In this document: positions 33,310-39,420 of the stretch, one piece after another | Position numbering within the stretch: position 1 is the stretch's first letter | How the letters are laid out: each line of letters begins with the position of its first letter | Source: Porphyromonas sp. | GTDB taxonomy: Bacteria > Bacteroidota > Bacteroidia > Bacteroidales > Porphyromonadaceae | DNA: 39,420 bases | Assembly: GCA_029983505.1 (NCBI GenBank) | Contig: JASBZK010000017.1 | Location: 1-39,420 of the forward strand | Direction: 5' to 3' | Position numbers and translations under genes: made by a program | Notes under the pieces: model-generated | Databases searched by the model: none | What the model was told of the DNA's origin: nothing | Seen by the model: only the letters and a program-made list of their open reading frames with translations

Positions 33310-33357
33310 AACTAAGAGGGGGTTATTCGTTTGCTGTGGTTGACGTGCCGTGGAAAT

Positions 33358-33438
33358 CTCGGTCAGACCGAAAAAACTTTCGGACACAGACCTAAGTTCT
33401 CTTGTCATACGTACCGAGGCGATTTCCTCGGTCTATCC
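33358..33438. repeat. 23-bp-lattice repeat array H between the DUF4843 and PKD-like genes
   Basis: The cores CAGACC (33364), CAGACC (33387), CGTACC (33410) and CTATCC (33433) follow at exactly 23-base steps. The units are degenerate (GGTCAGACC, GGACACAGACC, CATACGTACC, GGTCTATCC). The array occupies part of the 196-base gap within the SusC/SusD operon and lies 49 bases before the PKD-like lipoprotein start. Two inverted GGTC/GACC segments could pair, but no strong hairpin forms. Confidence 0.75.
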
Positions 33439-33505
33439 AAAAATTTGGTCGAGGTTTGGCACGGGGTGTCTTTATCTTTTATCTGATTATTCGAGACAAC
33501 ACGGA

Positions 33506-34261
33506 TCAGAAATCTGTGTAAAGTTTGAGATAGTCCGGGAAAAAGACTTCGATGCCGTACTCCGGATGGTCTTCAAAAAACTTCTTGGTCTTCGCCCAGT
33601 AGGAGAGCATCGTCGGTTGCCAGAAATCCATTTCGAGAGCTGCGGCATCAAAGTGATAGAACTCTAGCAATTTCATAAAGACAGTCCGATTGAACTCGCC
33701 CAGCATAGGGCTGTAGTAGGCATTCCATTGCATCTCCCAAGCGGAAGTGTCAAAATAGTTGTCGAAACGGATTTTGAATTCGTTTTTGTCCGAAAAGGCG
33801 ACCTTCAAGTCCTCCGTATCGACAAGCTTCAGGACTATTTCCTTACGGTCTTCGGCTTTTTCGCCCACACCTGCTCGCAGTAGTCTGACCCTTAGGAAGG
33901 CCTTCAGGGAGTCTTTTGGAAAAGTAACCATTTTGTCCACTATCTCGTATTGTGTGCCTTCCTGCGCGGAAGTCTTATCCGCCACGACCTCGACACCGAT
34001 GGATATGGGATGGTCGGATGGCGTACCCACCAAGCGAACCGGTACTTCTACCACAGCCTCCGACTCTTCAATCGGTTTGAGGCTGAAGGACACATAGGCA
34101 ACAGTGTCCTTATTTTCTTTCCCGAAATCGAAATAGGCCTGCCTCTCAGCATCATAAAAGCCGTCAGTCTTGTACTCGCCCGGGTAAGAAATCATATTGC
34201 AGGCGGAGAAAGTCCAACCACACAACAGTAAAGAAATGAGGAACGTCAGATATCGTTTCAT
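33506..34261 (-). CDS. DUF4843-family lipoprotein
   Basis: A 251-residue predicted outer-membrane lipoprotein; lipobox TFSAC (Cys21). The sequence has the DUF4843 layout: strand-rich N-terminal half with VAYVSFSLKPIEESEAVVEVPVRLVG (about 54-79) and QEGTQYEIV, then LKAFLRVRLLRA, and a C-terminal part rich in aromatic residues (WEMQWNAYYSPMLGEFNR, WQPTMLSYWAKTKKFFEDHPEYG). These accessory lipoproteins are encoded just after susD in a subset of Bacteroidetes loci that also carry PKD-like lipoproteins and metzincins. It starts 15 bases after the SusD stop. Confidence 0.85.
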   Translation of the reverse strand: MKRYLTFLISLLLCGWTFSACNMISYPGEYKTDGFYDAERQAYFDFGKENKDTVAYVSFSLKPIEESEAVVEVPVRLVGTPSDHPISIGVEVVADKTSAQEGTQYEIVDKMVTFPKDSLKAFLRVRLLRAGVGEKAEDRKEIVLKLVDTEDLKVAFSDKNEFKIRFDNYFDTSAWEMQWNAYYSPMLGEFNRTVFMKLLEFYHFDAAALEMDFWQPTMLSYWAKTKKFFEDHPEYGIEVFFPDYLKLYTDF

Positions 34262-34276
34262 AATACGTTTGTTGTC

Positions 34277-35746
34277 TTATTTTTTACCCACGGAACCAAA
34301 TTGCTTCTCAAGCTCGGGCCACGGAAGGGTCAGCTTGGCATCCGACGGCTCTATGTCATTAACGCCATTGAAGGCCTTGAGTGGGATATTAAAGTGCTTG
34401 AATGCAAAAAACACTTGCCCATCGCCCGGAAACTCTCTCATATGCTCTTTGAGAAGTTCGGCATTGAAGTCACTTTGTGTCGCATAGTTTGACACGAGAC
34501 GAGGCTCTAGACCTCTGGAGGCACGCAAGGCATTGAGTGTTTCGATCGCCTTGGACGGGTCAGTCCCATACTGAGCCTCCGCAAGTATAAGGTACATTTC
34601 CGGCAAACGAATCAAGGTTACGCCGGTAAGGGGCGCATTTACTTTCTCTGTGGAACTTGCCAAAAGTCGCGTGAAGAGCGTCCCGGAGACTTCGTGCTTG
34701 TAGTAGGTGTCATAGCGCGTGTCTGTATTGGACGCACTAAAGTTTACGGTCTCGTACAGTTTGTCGAGATCCCTGCGACCTTCGGCGATTTCACCACTGC
34801 CGACCGAAATAGTCCCGCCATTGGCGCCTATGAAAAGGGAGGAAATAGTCTCATTGAGCCTACTCGTGAAGAGACCGAAAATGAGTTCGCCATTTGCTGG
34901 GAAGCGCCTGACGGTCGTGAAATTTCCGGGCTTGGCAAGAGTGAAACGGGAGCTGCCCTCATTGATAACTTTGGCAGAATACTTAGCTGCATTTCCGTAA
35001 TCGCCCATAGCCCGGTATACTCTTGCACGCAAGGCGTCGACAGCGAACCTATTGAAATGCACATAGCGGCTCATCCTATAAGCCGACGGACCGACAGACT
35101 TGGCGACATCCGACATCTCCATCGGGTCATTGGCCAGGAGTTCTTCTGCCCGGTCGAGATCTTTAAGGACATTGGCATAAGCATCCTTCAAGGGAAAAAG
35201 TGTTTTATTCTTCAAGTCATAGGAGTAGGCATAAGGAATGCCGGTGGAAGAAGCCTTTTGGATATAATCCGCAGCGAAAAGACGAAGAAGATCGAAATGC
35301 AGGAAGGCACGCACGCCATAGGCTTCGCCCCGGATCAGCTTTAGATCCTCATGGGTGATGCTCGTCTCCTCAGCTTTAGTCAGAATATTATTGACGTAGG
35401 AGATTACGGCATATTCTGAGTTCCATATCTGGTCTATTGTAGGTCGAACCGCCTGATCCAAGTAACGGTACTCGGAAATCTTGATGTCATTAAGCGTGGG
35501 ATTGGGGTTCACGAGCATCTGCCCGATTTTATCGACAAAACCATAGGAGAGATTTTCTCCGTAGAGTGCTCTATCTGCCATTGATGCATAGACTCCGTAC
35601 ATAGCATCACGGTAGCCTTGGATGTCTGAGAACATCTCATCGTTTGTGAGCGTCCCTTTGGGCTGGACATCGAGGAATTTATTGCAGCCGGAGATCGCAA
35701 CAGCCAGTCCTGTAAGAAAGGCGATGGACAATATATGTCTCTTCAT
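34277..35746 (-). CDS. SusD/RagB-family substrate-binding lipoprotein
   Basis: A 489-residue lipoprotein partner of the SusC receptor encoded 23 bases upstream. Lipobox VAISGC (Cys21) and mature start NKFLDVQPKG. The N-terminal helical SusD-like region (GYRDAMYGVYASMADRALYG) and TPR-type helices (RGEAYGVRAFLHFDLLRLFA, RFAVDALRARVYRAMGDYGNAAKYSAKVI) precede the C-terminal RagB domain with RLPEMYLILAEAQY and TLNALRASRGLEP. The protein would cap the SusC barrel and select the ligand. No sugar-specific residue pattern could be assigned. Confidence 0.95.
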   Translation of the reverse strand: MKRHILSIAFLTGLAVAISGCNKFLDVQPKGTLTNDEMFSDIQGYRDAMYGVYASMADRALYGENLSYGFVDKIGQMLVNPNPTLNDIKISEYRYLDQAVRPTIDQIWNSEYAVISYVNNILTKAEETSITHEDLKLIRGEAYGVRAFLHFDLLRLFAADYIQKASSTGIPYAYSYDLKNKTLFPLKDAYANVLKDLDRAEELLANDPMEMSDVAKSVGPSAYRMSRYVHFNRFAVDALRARVYRAMGDYGNAAKYSAKVINEGSSRFTLAKPGNFTTVRRFPANGELIFGLFTSRLNETISSLFIGANGGTISVGSGEIAEGRRDLDKLYETVNFSASNTDTRYDTYYKHEVSGTLFTRLLASSTEKVNAPLTGVTLIRLPEMYLILAEAQYGTDPSKAIETLNALRASRGLEPRLVSNYATQSDFNAELLKEHMREFPGDGQVFFAFKHFNIPLKAFNGVNDIEPSDAKLTLPWPELEKQFGSVGKK

Positions 35747-35769
35747 AATTTTCTGTGTAGGTAGGAGGG

Positions 35770-38700
35770 TTAGAAAGAGAATCTCATAGAGAACTCGAAA
35801 CTGCGTTCAAACGGATACGAAAGACCGCGTTCCTGGCGAACCGTCGAGAGATAGAAGAGATTATTGGTAAGGATCTCCAGACGCATCTGATTAAGCCCGA
35901 TATGTTGGATGATGTCCCTCTCAAACTCATACGCGAGAGAAACCGTACGGAGCTCAAGAGTGTTATTCGTCTGCACAAAGCGACTGGTCTGTCGCGGTAC
36001 GGAGCTGTCGGCGATGTCTTTGTAGAGCGCCGGTTGCCCAGGAGTCCGCCAACGATCCTCGAAGACTCTCTGATCCGCATTCTGCCTGGGGTCATTGCCT
36101 TCTACCCGACTTGCAAGCGTCGTATTGTAAGCTACGGCACCAAGGGTATAACTGAAGAGGATATTCAGAGAGAAACCTTTGTATATCAGATATGAGGAAA
36201 AAGAGCCGAGTGCGAGCGGAGTTGTGACTCCGAATGTCTGCTTATATCGGTCGTCATAATTAAATGTGTAGGTTCCGTCCGGCTTGATGTAGATCTCCTT
36301 ACCCGTCGCAGGGTCGATACCGGCAGAAGGTACCACTTTGAGGTCGTTCAGAGAACCACCTTCTTCATAGATTGGTAGAGGGGCAAGTTGACCTTCGGAC
36401 TTGAGGTTTTCTTCGTTTCGTCTCTTGAGTGCCTCAGAGATTTTGACGATTCTATTTCTGTTGTAAGCTCCGTTCAGAGAAAGCGACCACTGCCAATCGT
36501 TTGTCCGAATCGGGACGACACGGGTCGACAACTCCACCCCGGTGTTGATAATGGATCCGATGTTTTCCTTCGCGGTGGTAACTCCGATGGAAGGCGCTTT
36601 GGTGACATCCAAGAGCAAGTTGTCCGTATTCTTGACATAGCCGTCAAGGGTCATATCCCACCTGCCGTCAAAGAGTGTAACGTCAAGACCGACGTTCACA
36701 TTGAGGGTCCGTTCCCACTGCAAATCGGGGTTGCCTATCGTAATGGGAATCGCTCCTATGCCTTTGCCGTAGTTCAACCCATTGCCGTAAGAAAGCGTCG
36801 TGAGAGCTTGGAAGGGAGAGAAAGACACGTTACCCGTGTAACCGGTGGAGGCGCGAAGCTTAAGGGTATTGAACCCCGATCCTTTCATCCATTCTTCGTT
36901 GTGGATGTTCCATCCAGCACCGACACTCCAGAAGGGTGAGAAACGCTTATTCTTCCCGAATTGACTCGATCCTTCGTAACGGAAAATGAGATCCAGAAAA
37001 TACCGGTCATCGTAGATGGTGTTGGCATTGATAAAGAAGCCGACATTATTGGTTATGGTCTCAGATCCCGTCGGACCTTCGCCCACCGGGTAACCGGATC
37101 CGAAAGCGGGATGGGCGAGTTTTTCGGAAAAATATCCTATTGTCCGATACGTTGCATCGTCGCTGTTTTGCGCATCGATGTTTGCTCCTACGGTTGCGGA
37201 AAGGAAGAGCTTCTCAAGGATGTACTTATTGTACGATGCCATAAGCTTTCCGGAGTAATTCAGAGACTTTCCTGCTCCTTCATTCAACTTTCCCCTCTGA
37301 AAAATATCCGATACCTTGAGAAGTTCATTCTTGGACAAAGGAGAGACAAAGAGCCTGTTGCCGAACTTGGTAATGTTTATGGCAAAAGAGCCGTCGAAGC
37401 GCCAGTCTTCACCAACCCAGAATTGAAGCTCCGTATTATTGAGTACATTAAGGTTATCCCCATTGGCGTAACTTCCCAGTGAAGCTTCATATAGAGGATT
37501 GGTCATATTGTAGGACAAGACGGGTCTCAAATCACCGTTCTCGTCGTAAGGCGTATCGTACGGGTTCAGGATGGTGTAGCTGCTGAAGGAACCATAGGGA
37601 GACTCTTGAGTGCGGACGTAGTTAACTGCCGTCATATTGGAGAGAAAAAGTCTCCGGTCAGTGTTGTAGGAGAGACGGAAGTTTCCTGAGAGGCGTTCGC
37701 GATAAGAGCCCTTCATCACACCCTCATCTTTATTGTAACGCAGTCCCACACTGTACCTCGCGTAGTCATCGCCTCCGGAAACACTCAAGTTATGATTCTG
37801 CGAGACACCTACCCGAAGTGGTTTTACAAGCCAGTCCGTATTGACGCCGCGTGCCACGAGGGTGAGACGATTTCGGTAGCTTTCATCCAAAGTATAGCGA
37901 ACCTTCCCATCATCGCTATCGTAGAGCCCCGCAAGGCGTTCGTACTCGAGCTTGTCTGCCGCGTTGAGGAGGTGGTACTCGGTGAGATCCGGGATGCCGA
38001 ACCTGGCCGTTCCCGAGTAGCTGAACCTAAGCTTTCCGCCAGGCAGTGCCTTCGTTTTGATAACCACGACACCGGCAGATCCCTTGGCACCATAGAGTGC
38101 AGTGGCAGAGGCGTCTTTAAGGACAGTGACACTCTCCACGTCGTGCATATCCATATCGTAGATGTAATCAAGGGTCATCTGAGCCCCATCGACTATAAAG
38201 ATCGGGATATTTGCAGCACCTTCAAAGCTAGACCGTCCACGTATGTTTATCTCCGGTCTTGCATTGGGGTCCGCACCGGAAAGGTTGTTGGTCACAATCT
38301 CCATCCCCGGCACGAATGCGGACAGGCTTTGGAAAAGGTTCTTGGTTCCGACGGAAAGAAGCTCTTTCTGGGACACGGTCGTCTCTGAGCCGGTAAAACT
38401 TGCCTTTGACTTAGCCACAAACCCCGTTACAACTACTTCGTCAAGCTCCACTTCCGAGACAAGAGTGGCGTCGAGTTTGAAGTCTTTTTCACCAGCAGGA
38501 ATGGTCTTGTGTACCTCGTTGATTCCCGTCATCGAAACTCGGACATCGAGTGCTTCACCGGCAGGAACCTCGAGAGAATACTTCCCGTCCGAATCAGTCA
38601 AAGTAAATAGGTTGTACTTTTCGACATACACCGTCGCACCGTAAAGAGGAAGCCCTGTGTCGTCTATAACAGTTCCTGTCAACCTTCTCTTTGGTTCCGC

Positions 38701-39087
38701 ATCTCCAATCTTTACCTCCTTGATGGTTACTATTTTCCCCGAGATGGAATAGGAAAGTCCTTTCTTCGCGAGAACACCTTCAAGAACTTTGGAAAGGGAC
38801 ACATTTGTGACGCTGACTGTGACGATATCACCATCCTTGAAGAGGTCGGAAGAGTAGACGAAGTCGTAGCCGGTCTGCTTCTTGAGCTCGTCAAAAAATG
38901 CGCCCATAGACGCACCTTTCAAGTCGAGCGTGACGCGTGGCTCTTGCACCTGACTGAGGGGTTCCCTCATCGGTGATATGGTCTGAGAAATGTACTCCGG
39001 ATCCTCTACCGGTCTGAATCCGGGCAGAAGGACCAAGAGGAGAGTGAGCAGTGCCGTGCTCCTCCAAGGGGTTGCTTTGTTGATCAT
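35770..39087 (-). CDS. SusC/RagA-family TonB receptor with N-terminal STN signalling domain
   Basis: A 1105-residue outer-membrane receptor. After a signal sequence (about 1-27) comes an STN (secretin and TonB N-terminus) domain (about 50-122, LKGASMGAFFDELKKQTGYDFVYSSDLF and SKVLEGVLAKKGLSYSISG), then a carboxypeptidase-regulatory-like domain (about 133-210), the DEVVVTGFVAK linker (about 216-226), a plug with IFIVDGAQ and VLKDASATALYGAKGSAGVVVIKTK (about 325-350), and a barrel ending in SMRFSF. The STN domain is the part that touches a FecR anti-sigma factor, and a FecR gene lies 90 bases upstream, so ligand binding probably controls an ECF sigma factor. First gene of the cluster with SusD, DUF4843, PKD-like and metzincins. 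Confidence 0.95.
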   Translation of the reverse strand: MINKATPWRSTALLTLLLVLLPGFRPVEDPEYISQTISPMREPLSQVQEPRVTLDLKGASMGAFFDELKKQTGYDFVYSSDLFKDGDIVTVSVTNVSLSKVLEGVLAKKGLSYSISGKIVTIKEVKIGDAEPKRRLTGTVIDDTGLPLYGATVYVEKYNLFTLTDSDGKYSLEVPAGEALDVRVSMTGINEVHKTIPAGEKDFKLDATLVSEVELDEVVVTGFVAKSKASFTGSETTVSQKELLSVGTKNLFQSLSAFVPGMEIVTNNLSGADPNARPEINIRGRSSFEGAANIPIFIVDGAQMTLDYIYDMDMHDVESVTVLKDASATALYGAKGSAGVVVIKTKALPGGKLRFSYSGTARFGIPDLTEYHLLNAADKLEYERLAGLYDSDDGKVRYTLDESYRNRLTLVARGVNTDWLVKPLRVGVSQNHNLSVSGGDDYARYSVGLRYNKDEGVMKGSYRERLSGNFRLSYNTDRRLFLSNMTAVNYVRTQESPYGSFSSYTILNPYDTPYDENGDLRPVLSYNMTNPLYEASLGSYANGDNLNVLNNTELQFWVGEDWRFDGSFAINITKFGNRLFVSPLSKNELLKVSDIFQRGKLNEGAGKSLNYSGKLMASYNKYILEKLFLSATVGANIDAQNSDDATYRTIGYFSEKLAHPAFGSGYPVGEGPTGSETITNNVGFFINANTIYDDRYFLDLIFRYEGSSQFGKNKRFSPFWSVGAGWNIHNEEWMKGSGFNTLKLRASTGYTGNVSFSPFQALTTLSYGNGLNYGKGIGAIPITIGNPDLQWERTLNVNVGLDVTLFDGRWDMTLDGYVKNTDNLLLDVTKAPSIGVTTAKENIGSIINTGVELSTRVVPIRTNDWQWSLSLNGAYNRNRIVKISEALKRRNEENLKSEGQLAPLPIYEEGGSLNDLKVVPSAGIDPATGKEIYIKPDGTYTFNYDDRYKQTFGVTTPLALGSFSSYLIYKGFSLNILFSYTLGAVAYNTTLASRVEGNDPRQNADQRVFEDRWRTPGQPALYKDIADSSVPRQTSRFVQTNNTLELRTVSLAYEFERDIIQHIGLNQMRLEILTNNLFYLSTVRQERGLSYPFERSFEFSMRFSF

Positions 39088-39177
39088 TTCCGTGCGACTG
39101 TAATTTTATGAGTATATGGTTGAGAATGGTTTTTGTTTCCTTGCTGCGAAAAGAGGATCCGGTCTTCGATAATCGGG

Positions 39178-39420
39178 TTACCTCTCGGGAGACACCGCCA
39201 CGGTATCTCCGACAAGTTTGAGGGAAATGCCCGTCGTCTCCGAGAGTGCGCTGAGTATGTCCTCTATGGGAGAAGTGCGGCGAAGTGATCCCGTCAGAGG
39301 CGCAGAGTCCGCGATACCCGACGGGTCGGCTATCTTCACGCCATACCACATGGAGACCACGGAAAGCAGACGCTTGAGGGGGATGTCCTCAAACTCTATG
39401 GCTCCTTCATTCCAAGCCCG
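39178..39420 (-). CDS. FecR-type anti-sigma factor, C-terminal end only
   Basis: The last 80 codons of a gene cut by the right edge. The visible part reads AWNEGAIEFEDIPLKRLLSV then SMWYGVKIADP, the C-terminal (DUF4974-type) region of Bacteroidetes FecR proteins, and ends GISLKLVGDTVAVSPER. FecR spans the inner membrane, binds an ECF sigma factor inside and the STN domain of its receptor outside. It is followed after 90 bases by an STN-containing SusC gene, its expected partner. The ECF sigma gene should lie just beyond the window. Confidence 0.85.
   Translation of the reverse strand, partial: RAWNEGAIEFEDIPLKRLLSVVSMWYGVKIADPSGIADSAPLTGSLRRTSPIEDILSALSETTGISLKLVGDTVAVSPER

Noticed and set aside
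33310..33408. Longer start for the PKD-like lipoprotein
   Set aside because: It would put 33 residues translated from repeat array H before a complete lipoprotein signal peptide.

Overview
The window looks like a chromosomal segment of a Porphyromonas-type member of the Bacteroidales. Evidence: SusC/SusD (RagA/RagB-type) pairs, a FecR-type anti-sigma factor, an S46 dipeptidyl-peptidase, the Bacteroidetes-specific order bamD-rpoZ-DUF4293, a DUF4827 lipoprotein beside a phosphoglucosamine mutase, and promoter-like TAnnTTTG boxes instead of sigma70 boxes. I cannot name the species. No rRNA, tRNA, phage, transposase or CRISPR array was found.

Layout. (1) 1-3544, minus: a SusC-type receptor followed by the start of its SusD partner, cut by the window edge. 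(2) 4391-12786, minus: rnr, ruvB, a MOP-family flippase, a DUF389 membrane protein and an S46 peptidase, closely spaced and ending in a strong hairpin at 4313-4348. (3) 13102-14099, minus: an unrecognised lipoprotein with a hydrophobic cysteine-bearing tail, overlapping by ATGA a 102-residue membrane protein. (4) 14391-18957, minus: DUF4827 lipoprotein, glmM-type mutase, pepT and gcvT. (5) 19248-23397, minus: bamD, rpoZ, DUF4293, a small Cys-cluster membrane protein, a ZnuB-type permease and an unknown lipoprotein. (6) 23770-26319, plus: PatB/MalY-type PLP enzyme, LolD-type ATPase and a helix-hairpin-helix protein, overlapping each other. (7) 26628-39420, minus: FecR (partial), SusC with an STN signalling domain, SusD, DUF4843 lipoprotein, PKD-like lipoprotein and two tandem zinc metalloproteases. 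This looks like one regulated system for binding, importing and perhaps digesting an outer-surface substrate. It carries no glycosidase, so a protein, peptide or cofactor ligand is more likely than a glycan (inference).

The most striking structure lies between genes. Eight intergenic gaps carry degenerate copies of one motif (GGTACGTGTCTC or its complement GAGACACGTACC, with variants such as GAGGTACAGACC) set on an almost exact 23-base lattice. Three copies form 38-base palindromes with compensatory base changes between copies. The period matches, from memory, the BrickBuilt 23-nt minisatellite/MITE described in P. gingivalis; whether this is the same family or a separate one is open. The second point of interest is the lipoprotein/membrane-protein pair at 13102-14099, whose layout resembles peptide-toxin precursor plus immunity pairs (SdpC/SdpI, halocin C8).
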